From: Methylothermaceae bacterium
GTDB taxonomy: Bacteria > Pseudomonadota > Gammaproteobacteria > Methylococcales > Methylothermaceae
Assembly: GCA_026981855.1 (NCBI GenBank)
Contig: JALSIB010000029.1
Span: forward strand, 1-64,000
Direction of reading: 5' to 3'
Length of the DNA: 64,000 bases
Shown: positions 36,389-45,755 of the stretch, one piece after another
How the letters are laid out: each line of letters opens with the position of its first letter
Position numbering within the stretch: the stretch's first letter is position 1
Notes under the pieces: generated by a model
The model's database searches: none
Told to the model about the DNA's origin: nothing
The model's input: the letters and a program-made list of their open reading frames with translations, nothing else
Made by a program: the position numbers and the translations under genes

Positions 36389-36910
36389 ATGGCCCTGGCC
36401 CACGAGGACATCGAAGAAATCCGCCGCTTGATCCGGGAGGAGCTGGTCAGCCGCCAACCCGAAGCGGTGGTGCGTTACGACTTGGAGCTGCGCGAACGCC
36501 TGGTGCGGGTGGAGGAGGAACTCAAGCACCAGCGTGAATTGATGGAGCAGGGGTTCCAACTCATGGAGAAGCGCTTCGAACAGATCGACAAGCGCTTTGA
36601 GATCCTGATCAGACAGGGCGATGAGCGTTTCTCCTTGGTGGAGAAGCGCTTCGAACAGATTGAAAAGCGTTTCGAGCAGGTCGACAAACGCTTGGACCAG
36701 GTGGACAAGCGGCTGGAGCTGGTGGAAAAACGCCTGGACCAGGTGGACAAGCGGCTGGACCAGGTCGACCAGCGTTTCGAGCACCTGGAAGCTGCCATGG
36801 ACGCGCGTTTCTACGAGCTCACCCGCCGGATCGACCGCTTCATGGTCTGGTCCTTCGGCCTCACCCTCACTGTCGGTGGGCTGGTGGTGGCGGCGATCAA
36901 GCTGTTGTGA
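36389..36910 (+). CDS. heptad coiled-coil protein with C-terminal membrane anchor
   Basis: A 173-residue protein. The N-terminal third is helical and charged; residues about 60-135 are seven-residue repeats of the type KRFEQVD / KRLDQVD, with one insertion (RQGDERFSLVE); the C-terminus is one membrane helix (FMVWSFGLTLTVGGLVVAAI). It should form a long left-handed coiled coil tethered to the membrane. A second 173-residue coiled-coil protein lies at 46545-47066. No catalytic motif is seen. Function is unknown; some such proteins associate with the envelope. Confidence 0.75.
   Translation: MALAHEDIEEIRRLIREELVSRQPEAVVRYDLELRERLVRVEEELKHQRELMEQGFQLMEKRFEQIDKRFEILIRQGDERFSLVEKRFEQIEKRFEQVDKRLDQVDKRLELVEKRLDQVDKRLDQVDQRFEHLEAAMDARFYELTRRIDRFMVWSFGLTLTVGGLVVAAIKLL
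36569..36790 (+). repeat. in-gene 21-base tandem repeat
   Basis: A run of about ten 21-base units inside the coiled-coil gene, each encoding a heptad such as KRFEQID or KRLDQVD. The units are not identical at DNA level, so the array has drifted; it can grow or shrink by replication slippage. Confidence 0.75.
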
Positions 36911-37435
36911 TGTAGTCGTTTCCGTTCTTTCTTATCAGCCGGACGGCCGCGGTGGGTTTCGGACCCTCAATTTCAGCGATTTTTTACTCTCCCGGGTAGA
37001 GCACGCGGTGATGAGCGGCAGCCGCTTGCGGATGGCCTGTGGATCAATCTGTTTCTATCGCTCCTGAAGGGGGCTGTCGGCGCTTTTCGTTTTCGAGGCG
37101 GTGGCGGAGGATATGAAACTGTTTGATCCTGCTACAATCAAAACATCGTGATGAAATTTATCCCCGAATTCGATCCATGACCAAGTTTGTTTTGGTCCCC
37201 GGAGCGGGTCTTGTCACTGTGTGCCCGGGAACAAATGGTTGTGGGAGGTGATGCTGGAAATCATTGCTTGGGAAGTGGATCGGGAGGGGGCTTCAGCGCT
37301 GTAGCTTTTATCCGGGGGAACCTCTGATCAAGCGTCTTCGGAGAAATCCGTGCTCAATAATATCAATGAGTTATTGTCCATGTTTTGCTTGAAATTGGAC
37401 TCGATCAGAGGTTCCCAGGCTGATGTGAATGGCAT
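36911..37435. other. long intergenic region before RND exporter
   Basis: About 525 bases with no convincing coding frame. The right end holds an inverted repeat pair (37317-37415, listed separately) and a CAATAA/TTATTG hairpin near 37354-37377. Promoter elements for the RND gene probably lie here, but none is certain. Confidence 0.45.
37317..37415. mobile_element. MITE-like element with 13-base inverted ends
   Basis: GGAACCTCTGATC at 37317-37329 and its exact reverse complement GATCAGAGGTTCC at 37403-37415 enclose 73 bases with no coding content. The perfect 13-base ends look like the terminal inverted repeats of a short non-autonomous transposon or a remnant of an insertion sequence. No transposase gene or flanking target duplication was identified. 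Confidence 0.5.
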
Positions 37436-39784
37436 ATGAATAATTATTTGCAATTTTTATCTGCTTGGCGCGCATGGATTATCGTCAGCATTTTTTTTCT
37501 GACCGCCGGTTTGGCGATGGGGGCCGGTTTTCTCAAGGTTACCACCGACTACAGGGTGTTTTTCAGCCCTGATGATCCTCTTCTCAAGGCGCTCAACCGG
37601 CTGCACGATACATACGCCAAGGATGACAACGTATTGTTTGTCATCACGCCCAAAGATGGCAAAGTGTTTTCGCGCGATACATTGGGCGACATCGCCTGGT
37701 TGACGGAACAAGCCTGGCAAGTACCCTACGTGCAACGGGTCGATTCCCTGCAAAATTTTCAGTACACCTATGCCGACGGTGACGAGCTGGTTGTTCGCGA
37801 TCTGTACCGGCAACCGGAAACGCTTTCCTCGGAGGAGTTGGAACGTATCAAGGCCATCGCCGTCAACGAACCTTTGTTGAGGAATCGCCTTATTTCACCG
37901 GGGGCGAATGTCACCGGGGTCAATCTCAGCGTCGTGCTGCCTGGAGTTGACGAATCTCGGGAGGTGCCGAGAGTGGTCGCCCATGCCCGCCGTTTGGCGC
38001 GGGAACTTGTGCGGCGCGACGGCAATCTGCAAGTCCGTCTTACCGGCGGGCTTGTCATGAGTAACGCTTTCCCCGAGGCGTCCCAACACGATATGCGGAC
38101 CCTGGTGCCATCGATGTTCGTAATCGTGTTCCTGGCATTGTGGTTGTTGTTGCGCTCCATGGCTGCTGTATTGTGGTCATTGCTGACCATCCTGTTCGCC
38201 ATCGTTTCCACCATGGGTTTGGCCGGATGGCTTGGGTTCACCCTTTCTCCCCCCTCGGCGGCGGCTCCCAACATCATACTGACGGTGGCGGTGGCCGATT
38301 GCGTTCACGTGCTTGCCTCTTTTCTGTTACTGACTCGCAAGGCGTGGCTCAGCGCCGATGATCTGCAACAGATCCGCTTCAAGGCGACCGGCGTTTCCAT
38401 GCGGCGCAATTTATCGCCAGTATTCCTGACCAGTCTGACAACGGCGCTGGGTTTCCTCACCCTTAATTTCAGCGACTCGCCTCCTTTCCGGGATCTGGGT
38501 AATATCACCGCCATCGGGGTTTTTTTTGCCTTCTTCTATACCGTGACCTTGCTTCCGGCTCTAATGATGGCGATGCCCTTCACGCCCCACTCCCGGGGCA
38601 ACTCGAGCCATAAAGCAATGCTAGGGTTGGGGCCGGTGGTGATACGGTGGAGATGGGGGCTGATGGCGGGGGTTGGGTTGCTGGCATTGGGATTGGCTTC
38701 ACAAGCGCCCAGGAACGAGCTTAACGATGACCTGCTCGAGTATTTTTCCGAGGATACATCCTTTCGGCGGGATACCGAGTATGCGATTTCCCATCTGACC
38801 GGAATCTATATGTTGGAGTACGACTTTCCCGCAGGAAGGGCGGGAGGTATCGCGGAGCCCGGCTATCTTCGGGTTCTGGACGACTTCGCCCAGTGGTTTC
38901 TCGGTCAGCCGGAAGTGCTCCATGTGCAGCAGATTGCCGATATTCTGAAACGCCTCAATCGCAACATGCATGGAGACGATCCCGCTTGGTACCGGCTTCC
39001 CGAGACCCGCGAGTTGGCGGCCCAATATCTGTTGCTTTATGAGATGTCTCTTCCCGAGGGGTTGGAACTCACCGACCGGATAAACGTGGATAAATCCGCT
39101 TCGCGTTTCACGGTCACCCTGGGTGATCTGTCGAGCAACGAAATCATCGCCCTGGAGCGCCGTGCCCGTCGATGGCTGTGGCGGCATGCCCCCTCTTCCA
39201 TGCGGGTGGAGGCGACAGGGCCCAATTTGATCATGGCGCATATAGGTCGCAGCAATATCGACAGTATGGTGCTCGGTACCGGCGTGGCCTTCTGTGTCAT
39301 TGCCCTGGTGTTGGTGGTGGTTTTGCAGTCGCCCGCAATCGGTCTGCTGAGTCTGTTGCCGAACGCCATTCCCGCTCTGATGGCTTTTGGCCTGTGGGCC
39401 TTGATTAACGGCAAGGTCAATATGGGGCTATCGGTTGTTGCGGGGATGACGATGGGAATCGTGGTGGATGATACAGTGCACTTCCTGACCAAGTGGATGC
39501 AGGCCAGAAGAAGGGGGAAGAGCGGGGCGGAGGCGGTCTGTCATGCTTTCGAGCATGTGGGAACCGCCATGTGGGTGACATCGGTGGTATTGGCCGCCGG
39601 TTTCGCCATTCTTTCCTTATCGGATTTCGAGGTCAACGCGCAGATGGGGAAGATGACCGCCATGATCATTCTGTTTGCGTTGATTGCCGACTTTTTGCTG
39701 TTGCCGCCTCTTTTGTTGTTGGGGGCCGGTCGGTGCGCCAAAGAGCCTGTTTCCGGGAAGCAGGCAGAAACTCACGTTCTTTGA
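37436..39784 (+). CDS. RND family exporter (MMPL/HAE3 type)
   Basis: A 782-residue inner-membrane protein of the RND superfamily. Two similar halves each have one membrane helix, a periplasmic loop and a five-helix bundle, here fused in one chain (first helix at residues 12-30; the DCVHVLASF and DDTVHFLTKW proton-relay-like segments in each half). HAE3 members move lipids, sterol or hopanoid-like molecules. ATG 37436 follows the MITE-like element. The LolA-like protein encoded 10 bases downstream is the typical partner for this class. Confidence 0.86.
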   Translation: MNNYLQFLSAWRAWIIVSIFFLTAGLAMGAGFLKVTTDYRVFFSPDDPLLKALNRLHDTYAKDDNVLFVITPKDGKVFSRDTLGDIAWLTEQAWQVPYVQRVDSLQNFQYTYADGDELVVRDLYRQPETLSSEELERIKAIAVNEPLLRNRLISPGANVTGVNLSVVLPGVDESREVPRVVAHARRLARELVRRDGNLQVRLTGGLVMSNAFPEASQHDMRTLVPSMFVIVFLALWLLLRSMAAVLWSLLTILFAIVSTMGLAGWLGFTLSPPSAAAPNIILTVAVADCVHVLASFLLLTRKAWLSADDLQQIRFKATGVSMRRNLSPVFLTSLTTALGFLTLNFSDSPPFRDLGNITAIGVFFAFFYTVTLLPALMMAMPFTPHSRGNSSHKAMLGLGPVVIRWRWGLMAGVGLLALGLASQAPRNELNDDLLEYFSEDTSFRRDTEYAISHLTGIYMLEYDFPAGRAGGIAEPGYLRVLDDFAQWFLGQPEVLHVQQIADILKRLNRNMHGDDPAWYRLPETRELAAQYLLLYEMSLPEGLELTDRINVDKSASRFTVTLGDLSSNEIIALERRARRWLWRHAPSSMRVEATGPNLIMAHIGRSNIDSMVLGTGVAFCVIALVLVVVLQSPAIGLLSLLPNAIPALMAFGLWALINGKVNMGLSVVAGMTMGIVVDDTVHFLTKWMQARRRGKSGAEAVCHAFEHVGTAMWVTSVVLAAGFAILSLSDFEVNAQMGKMTAMIILFALIADFLLLPPLLLLGAGRCAKEPVSGKQAETHVL

Positions 39785-39793
39785 GGTGAAATC

Positions 39794-40576
39794 ATGATGC
39801 GTTGGGTATTTTTCGTGTGGATGGCAGGAATGGTGTTGCCCGTCTGGTCCCAGAGCGCGGCGGAAAAAGGATTGGAAATAGCGCGCGAGGCCGATCGCCG
39901 TGATCAGGGATGGGGGACTTTCAGCGCCGATTTGACCATGGTGCTCAGAAATCGCGCGGGAGAGGCGAGTATCCGCCGGATCCGTGCCCTTACCCTGGAA
40001 GTTCCGGATGACGGGGACAAGAGCTTGCTGGTTTTTCTCAGCCCTGCCGATGTGGCCGGCACCAAATTCCTGACATTCTCCCACAGGCGGGGTGACGATG
40101 ACCAGTGGCTCTATCTGCCCGCGCTCAAGCGGGTCAAAAGGATTTCGGCGGCCAACAAGGGCGGCGCCTTCATGGGGAGCGAATTTTCCTACGAGGACAT
40201 GAGCGCGCCGGAAGTCGAGAAATTCACTTATCTGTTTTTGCGTGACGATGTTTACAAGGGCCGTTCCGTCTTCGTGATCGAGCGCCGCCCGGTGGACGAA
40301 CACTCCCTCTACAGCCGCCAGGAGGTGTGGATCGACAAGGAGTTCTATATCCCCTGGAAAATCGCTTATTACAACCGCCGCGGCGACCATCTCAAGACTT
40401 TGACCTTCCAGCGATACAAACGCTATCTAGGGCGCTACTGGCGCGCCGGAAAGAGCGTTATGGTCAATCACAGAAGCGGCAAGTCGACGGCTTTGATATG
40501 GAAGAGTTACCGTTTTCGAGACAGCCGGATCACCGGCTCCCATTTCATGCCGCAAACCCTGGGCCGGGGGTCTTGA
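39794..40576 (+). CDS. outer membrane lipoprotein-sorting protein (LolA-like)
   Basis: A 260-residue periplasmic protein. A signal peptide ends near VWSQS. The mature part is the LolA/DUF-type lipoprotein-sorting fold, with RRIRALTLEVPDDGDKSLL, SPADVAGTKFLTF and DDQWLYLPALKRVKRISAA. Such proteins are commonly encoded next to RND exporters and probably carry a lipid cargo. It lies 10 bases after the exporter gene and clearly belongs to the same operon. A bidirectional terminator follows it. Confidence 0.85.
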   Translation: MMRWVFFVWMAGMVLPVWSQSAAEKGLEIAREADRRDQGWGTFSADLTMVLRNRAGEASIRRIRALTLEVPDDGDKSLLVFLSPADVAGTKFLTFSHRRGDDDQWLYLPALKRVKRISAANKGGAFMGSEFSYEDMSAPEVEKFTYLFLRDDVYKGRSVFVIERRPVDEHSLYSRQEVWIDKEFYIPWKIAYYNRRGDHLKTLTFQRYKRYLGRYWRAGKSVMVNHRSGKSTALIWKSYRFRDSRITGSHFMPQTLGRGS

Positions 40577-40586
40577 CGAACGATAA

Positions 40587-40610
40587 AAGGCCACCCCGCA
40601 GGGTGGCCTT
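40587..40610. terminator. bidirectional rho-independent terminator
   Basis: AAGGCCACCC and GGGTGGCCTT form a perfect 10-base stem with a CGCA loop. It lies between the convergent LolA-like gene (40576) and the PEP-CTERM gene (40634), and on the minus strand a T-rich run follows. Confidence 0.8.
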
Positions 40611-40633
40611 GTGCGACTTGATGAAAAGGGTGG

Positions 40634-41692
40634 TCAAGCGGCTGCCGCCTTCCGCCGCCGGAAGGATCCCAGTCCCAGGAGACCGCTTCCGAGCAACAGC
40701 AGGGAGCCTGGCTCGGGTACAAAGCGGATGCTGCCATCCAGGCTGGTTTGGCGGATCCAGTATTTATTGCCGTCATCGCCGGTGAATTCCACCAATTGGT
40801 CGACGGTTGGGATCGGCGGGTTGATATTGGTGTCCAGTTTCATATTGATTGTAATGCCCATCCCCTCGACGAGAGAGAAGAAGTCCGTCGGCGTGCTTGT
40901 CTGAAAGTTGAAGAAGTTCTGACAAAGCGTTGAAGTACAGTCATTGAGTCCATCGCCGATGGAAGGCAGGCCATAAATATCATTGCCGCCGCCGGTCCAG
41001 TCGAAGGTGACTTCGCCGAATACGTTGAGATTGGCCAACTGCAGTTGAGAGCCCGTCACGTTGACGCGCAGAACCTGTTCGCTGGTGCCGCTTGTCCAAT
41101 CTTCAAAGAAAAAGTCGATGTAGCCGGAAGTGAAGCGCGCGCCTGTCGCGGTCCACTCGCCTTCGAAGAAATAATCGTAGGTCATCCCCCAGCCGATACC
41201 ACCAAAGGAGTTGTCAGAATCGAAATTCTCCGTGTCTTTGGGGGAAGGCCCGTTCAGGTTGTCGATATTCCGTTGGCCCGGATCGTCCGGGGTGTCCTTC
41301 ATGGATTGGGAGGATGAGCCGTCGATGGCCGTGTAATTGGTCGGCCCACCCGAAAGCCCATAATAATTCAGCACTTCCTTGATGTTGGAGTCGTAAACTT
41401 TCGATCCAATCGGGATGGGTACGGGGTCGACTACCGGCGGCGTGGCCCCGGGCGTGTAGATGGAGGTGGCCAGGGTTCCGGTGTATCCCAATTCGTAGAA
41501 GGCGCTGGTTTTGGAATCTGGATCTGTCCCGCTGAAACTGGTGCCCACATCGAAGAACACGCATTTGTAATCTGCGGCGGGATCCAGGTTCTCCGGGCAG
41601 GTGGGGCCGGCCATCGCCGACAGGCTATAGCCGGCCAGGCAGCCGGTGAGGGCGATGCAGCTTGCCAGCTTGGTCAGTCTGAATGGTTTCAT
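40634..41692 (-). CDS. PEP-CTERM sorting domain-containing protein
   Basis: A 352-residue exported protein: signal peptide ending near SLSAMA, a long beta-rich, Asp/Gly/Ser/Thr-rich domain of unknown fold, and a C-terminal PEP-CTERM signal (FVPEPGSLLLLGSGLLGLG followed by RRRK). The signal is cut by an exosortase, which releases or anchors the protein at the surface. ATG 41692 is chosen because the signal peptide starts there. A sigma-54-like promoter lies 66 bases upstream. Homology beyond the sorting signal is not recognised. Confidence 0.85.
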   Translation of the reverse strand: MKPFRLTKLASCIALTGCLAGYSLSAMAGPTCPENLDPAADYKCVFFDVGTSFSGTDPDSKTSAFYELGYTGTLATSIYTPGATPPVVDPVPIPIGSKVYDSNIKEVLNYYGLSGGPTNYTAIDGSSSQSMKDTPDDPGQRNIDNLNGPSPKDTENFDSDNSFGGIGWGMTYDYFFEGEWTATGARFTSGYIDFFFEDWTSGTSEQVLRVNVTGSQLQLANLNVFGEVTFDWTGGGNDIYGLPSIGDGLNDCTSTLCQNFFNFQTSTPTDFFSLVEGMGITINMKLDTNINPPIPTVDQLVEFTGDDGNKYWIRQTSLDGSIRFVPEPGSLLLLGSGLLGLGSFRRRKAAAA

Positions 41693-41758
41693 GATTGATT
41701 CTCCTGTAAAAGTCCAAAAATCATTGAGAGACATTGAATTGTCTGCAATGAATATTAA

Positions 41759-41773
41759 GCACATTTGGTGCCA
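41759..41773 (-). promoter_or_regulatory. sigma-54-type -24/-12 promoter of PEP-CTERM gene
   Basis: On the minus strand the sequence reads TGGCACCAAATGTGC, close to TGGCAC-N5-TTGC, differing only at the first base of the -12 element. It lies about 66 bases before the PEP-CTERM start codon. PEP-CTERM genes are often regulated by the sigma-54-dependent PrsK/PrsR system, so the site fits. Confidence 0.6.
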
Positions 41774-41891
41774 CTGTTTTGTTGTGATTTTAACTTTTTG
41801 ATTTTAAAGAAAAAATATAACTTTTCCGTTCGGGCGAGCATGGCCTTCACAATCCTGCCGGTGGAAATGTAAAAAAAACTGACATAGGCGG

Positions 41892-44678
41892 TCAGGGTTC
41901 GAGGGTTTGAAGCAAGGTTTCCGCCTCCGGCCGTTCGGCGAAATCCTGTTGACCGGCCAGTGCCCGTTTCAGGCTGGCGAGGGCTGAATCGTCGAGCCCG
42001 AGACGGTGCCGGGCGATGGCGAGGTGATAGTGAATGGCCGGGTTGTTGGGGGCGCGCCTGGCCGCTTCTTCCAGAAGGCGCGCCGCGCGCTCGATCTGGC
42101 CGTTTTCCAGCAGGGCCATTCCCAGGGTGTCGATGATCCATGCGGCCTCCGGAGCGGCGGCATAAGCCTTTTCCGCATATTCCAGTGCCCGGCCGGGGGC
42201 GCTTTGCCGCAGCAGCCAGGCGAGGTCGTTCAGGGCCAGTACGTGGCGGGGGGCCACACGCACGATTTCGGCCAGGATTTGACGCGCTTTGTCTTTTTGT
42301 TTCGTTCCTTGATACATCAGTGACAGCAGGTAAAGGCTGTCGGTGTCCCGCGGGTGCTTCAGGCGCCATTGTTCCAGGCGCTGGATGGCCTCTTTCCGTT
42401 TGCCGGCCTGCCACACGGCCTTGGCGAGATTCCGGGCGGCCTTGGAGGTGGGGTGTTGCTGCAAGACTTTTTCGTAGAGGCCGATCGCCTGCCCGGGTTG
42501 CCGGCGGTGCAAGGCCCACCAGGCGCGAAGATTCAGGATTTGAATGTCATCGGGATATTTCGCGGCGAGGTCTGCGAGTTCCCGTTCTATTTCTCCTGTT
42601 TTGCCTTCCACTGCCATCAACTTGATTTTGGCTTGGCGGGCGGGCAGAAAGTCCGGGCTGAGGTCGAGGGTGGTTTCAAGCGCCTGCCGGAATTTCCGGA
42701 ACTGTCCTGACTGGCTGTATGCCTGGGCCAGCAGGAAGTGACCCAATGCCGATGAGGGATCGACCTGGGTGAGGTGTTTTGCGGTATTCAGGGCGGCGTG
42801 GGGCAGCTTTGAGGCGATCTGTGCCTTGGCCAGCAGGCTCAGTAGAAGCGGGTGATCGGGGTAACGGGAACGGATGGCTTCCAGAAGGGTCTGGGTGCGG
42901 TGGGGCTGGCCGAATTGGAGATAGTATTTGGCCAGGAGCAGGTTGGGTTCCAACAGATCAGGCTGTGATTGAAGTACTTCTTGAAGACGCTCCTCCATGT
43001 TTTTGAAGTCGCCCCTGGCGAGATCCAGTTTTGCCAGCTGGAGCTGGAATGCAGGGATGGCCGGATTGATTTCGAGTGCGCGCTCAAGGATTTGGCGGGC
43101 TTCATCCAGACGGTCTTGTTTGATAAGCAGCCGAACCAGATTGCCCACTGTCACGAGGTCTGCAGGGGAAAGTTTCAATGCCCTTTTCAATGTGGACTCG
43201 GCTTTCGCCTCGTCGCCCCTGGCCTGATGCCACATGGCTTTCAAATTCAGCGGCAGTGGGTCGTCCGGTCTCTTGCGTTCAAGACGGGCAATGGCCTTTT
43301 CGGCCTCGGAAAGGTTCTTGTCCCGCAGATAGGCGAGGGCCAGGGTGATATCCGGCTGGGTGGCCTTGGGGTCGATTGCCAAGGCTTTCTCCAGGGCGGC
43401 GAGGCCCGCTTCTTTGTGTCCTGCCGCCAAAAGAGCGGTTCCCATGCGGGTCTGAATGGCCGGGTCGCTACTTTCGAGTTCCACCAGCTTTTGCAGGTAT
43501 TGCAATGCTTCCTGGGGGTGCTGGCTGGCCTGCTCCACATCGGCCATCAGCTTGAGGGCGAATATGTCGTCGGGCTGACTCAGAAGGACGGGCACAAGGA
43601 GGGTTCGGGCGGCATTAAAGTCCTTCTGACGGAATTTCACGAGGGCAAGCATTTTGAATGAGGCGATATTCCCCGGCGCCAGGTTTTTCGCCCGGGTCAA
43701 TAGGGTCTCGGCCTGTTCCAGATCTCCCTGGTTCAGGTGTACCAGGCCAAGGTAAAACAAGGTGGGGGGGAATTTGTTATTTAGTTTCAGCGCCTGTTCC
43801 AAAGGTGCCTGGGCCTGGGGGATTTGGTTTCTGACGATGTCAAGGTATCCTTCGGCAAAAGGGGTCAGATAGAAGTCGGGTGCGATTTTCTTCAATGCCG
43901 CGATTTCCTTTTCAGCCGCCTCGAAGTGTTTCAATTCTGTCTGGATGATGGCGAGTTGGGCTCTTTCCTCTATGCTGCTGAAGGCGGGAAGATAGGTGAT
44001 CGCTTTGGAATAAGCGGTTTTGGCTTGCTGCAATTTTCCAAGGTGGCGGAGAAGTTTGGCTTTGTAACTCCATACCCGTCCATCTTCGGGAACGGCGGTG
44101 ATCGCCTCGTCGAGAAGTCTGAGTGCGTCGTCGATGTTGTTTTTCGCGGCCAGATAAGCCATCCCTAGCTTGCCTCTGGAAGATCGGGGGTCCAGATCCA
44201 GAGCCCGCCGATATTCTGTTTTTGCTTTACCGGCATCTCCCAAGGCCAGCCAGGCGTCCCCTCGATAGGCAGCCAGTGCCGCCTGATTCCTTGGGGGCAG
44301 CGATGGTGACGGATCGATTTCATCGAGAATCTCCTGGTGTTTCCCTTGTTGCTGCAGGGCTTCGGCCAGGGGCAGCAATACCGCTTCCTTTGCAAGGCCG
44401 AGTTTGATCGCATGGCGCAATTCTTTCTCTGCCCCCGCACTGTTGCCGGTTTCGAGCTGCACCTCGCCGAGAAGGCGGCGGGCTTCGATGTTGTTTGGGT
44501 TTTGTCCCAGAATATTCTTCAGTTCGATCATTGAACCTCGCAGATCTCCATTTTTCATGGATTCCCTGGCCTTGGCCAAGCGTTCCGTTTCGGTCAATGG
44601 TTGGGAGCACCCCGCCAGCAAAAGGGAGGCCAGGGAAAGCGTGAGGAGGATTCGGTGGATTAGGGTTTTTTGCGTCAT
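41892..44678 (-). CDS. prsT: PEP-CTERM system TPR-repeat lipoprotein PrsT
   Basis: A 928-residue lipoprotein with lipobox LLAGC (Cys24) and about 20 TPR repeats along its whole length. It matches the PEP-CTERM-system TPR lipoprotein PrsT, which is found in exosortase loci and probably binds surface or export factors. The N-terminal SQPLTETERLAKARESMKNG and the ERERL-type helical repeats are visible. It starts 30 bases after the ThiF-like gene in the same direction, so the two are likely co-transcribed. Confidence 0.86.
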   Translation of the reverse strand: MTQKTLIHRILLTLSLASLLLAGCSQPLTETERLAKARESMKNGDLRGSMIELKNILGQNPNNIEARRLLGEVQLETGNSAGAEKELRHAIKLGLAKEAVLLPLAEALQQQGKHQEILDEIDPSPSLPPRNQAALAAYRGDAWLALGDAGKAKTEYRRALDLDPRSSRGKLGMAYLAAKNNIDDALRLLDEAITAVPEDGRVWSYKAKLLRHLGKLQQAKTAYSKAITYLPAFSSIEERAQLAIIQTELKHFEAAEKEIAALKKIAPDFYLTPFAEGYLDIVRNQIPQAQAPLEQALKLNNKFPPTLFYLGLVHLNQGDLEQAETLLTRAKNLAPGNIASFKMLALVKFRQKDFNAARTLLVPVLLSQPDDIFALKLMADVEQASQHPQEALQYLQKLVELESSDPAIQTRMGTALLAAGHKEAGLAALEKALAIDPKATQPDITLALAYLRDKNLSEAEKAIARLERKRPDDPLPLNLKAMWHQARGDEAKAESTLKRALKLSPADLVTVGNLVRLLIKQDRLDEARQILERALEINPAIPAFQLQLAKLDLARGDFKNMEERLQEVLQSQPDLLEPNLLLAKYYLQFGQPHRTQTLLEAIRSRYPDHPLLLSLLAKAQIASKLPHAALNTAKHLTQVDPSSALGHFLLAQAYSQSGQFRKFRQALETTLDLSPDFLPARQAKIKLMAVEGKTGEIERELADLAAKYPDDIQILNLRAWWALHRRQPGQAIGLYEKVLQQHPTSKAARNLAKAVWQAGKRKEAIQRLEQWRLKHPRDTDSLYLLSLMYQGTKQKDKARQILAEIVRVAPRHVLALNDLAWLLRQSAPGRALEYAEKAYAAAPEAAWIIDTLGMALLENGQIERAARLLEEAARRAPNNPAIHYHLAIARHRLGLDDSALASLKRALAGQQDFAERPEAETLLQTLEP

Positions 44679-44708
44679 GGGTGTCTCTGGAGTGTTCCTG
44701 GTGTCAAA

Positions 44709-45572
44709 TTATTTGATGGCCATCAGCTGCTTGCGAGCCATGCGAAGGGCCAGTCGTTGCAGCGGATTGCGGTTGCCGCCGGGGCGCCAGGTTTTTACAA
44801 ATTTGTTCCGGTAGGCGTCGAACTGCAAGCCCCACGGGGCGGCCTTGACCGGACCGCGGTTGAGCAGGATCTTGAGGGCTTCGGTGGCGGCCACTCCGGC
44901 GCACAATTCACAGGCCATCGGGGTTGAGGGTCCTTTGTGTCCGGCCAGATCCACCGTGCCCGGGTCGACCAGATAGCCGCCCTGCAACATCCTGGGCGAC
45001 AGGCCCAGGAGAAAACGAAGGATCTGTTCGTCCTCGCTCTGGCCTTCCAGGCGGAAATATTCCTCGAAAGTCATGCCGCCGGGCAAAAAATTGAGCAGTG
45101 CCACCCCCATCCCCAGCGGGGCGGCGGTCACGGCCGGAATGCCCTCCTCGGCGCAGTGGGCGAACACCCTTTTCCGGGCCTCGAGGGCGAAAAAATCCAG
45201 GCCGTCCACATACAGATCCACCGCCGTAAAAAATTCTGACAGGTTGTCCCGGGTGACGCCGGCGGGGAAGGGCCGAATCTCGAGTTCCGGATTGATATCG
45301 AGCGCCATCTCCCGCAACACCTCCACCTTGGGCCGGCCCACATGGTTGACGGAGGCGCCGGCCTGGCGGTTGAAGTTCGCCAGCTCGAAGACGTCGAAAT
45401 CGGCGATGTGGAAACGGCCGACCCCGAGGCGGGCCAGGGTCAGCAGGTGGCTGCCGCCGACCCCGCCCAAACCGGCGATGGCGATTTTCTTGCCGCGCAA
45501 GATCCGTTGCTCGGCTGCGGTGATCCAGCCACGGTTGCGTGAGAAGGCCTGAAAGTAGTCGAAAGATTGCAT
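44709..45572 (-). CDS. ThiF/MoeB/HesA-family adenylyltransferase
   Basis: A 287-residue E1-like adenylating enzyme. The ATP-binding Rossmann motif is IAIAGLGGVGGSHLLTLARL, with ADFDVFELANFNRQ supplying the conserved Arg and Asp. One CxxC pair (CELC) lies near the C-terminus; a second zinc pair typical of MoeB was not seen. Such enzymes activate the C-terminus of a small protein or a small molecule. No ThiS/MoaD-type partner was found nearby. It lies upstream of prsT and divergent from the second acyltransferase. Confidence 0.82.
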   Translation of the reverse strand: MQSFDYFQAFSRNRGWITAAEQRILRGKKIAIAGLGGVGGSHLLTLARLGVGRFHIADFDVFELANFNRQAGASVNHVGRPKVEVLREMALDINPELEIRPFPAGVTRDNLSEFFTAVDLYVDGLDFFALEARKRVFAHCAEEGIPAVTAAPLGMGVALLNFLPGGMTFEEYFRLEGQSEDEQILRFLLGLSPRMLQGGYLVDPGTVDLAGHKGPSTPMACELCAGVAATEALKILLNRGPVKAAPWGLQFDAYRNKFVKTWRPGGNRNPLQRLALRMARKQLMAIK

Positions 45573-45755
45573 GGTTTTTGCTCTCTGGTAATGATTGAGT
45601 GAGGGAGAGCTGGGGCGTGAATGTGGAGATTTTCCCGCTGAACAGTCAAAGCATAGCAGCTGCTGGAAAAGCTGTCATTCGGCGGTCGTTTCGTTCTTGG
45701 TCTAGACTTGTAGGAAAAGGAGAGTTCCTGTCGAAAGCGTGATTGAGGAAATTCC

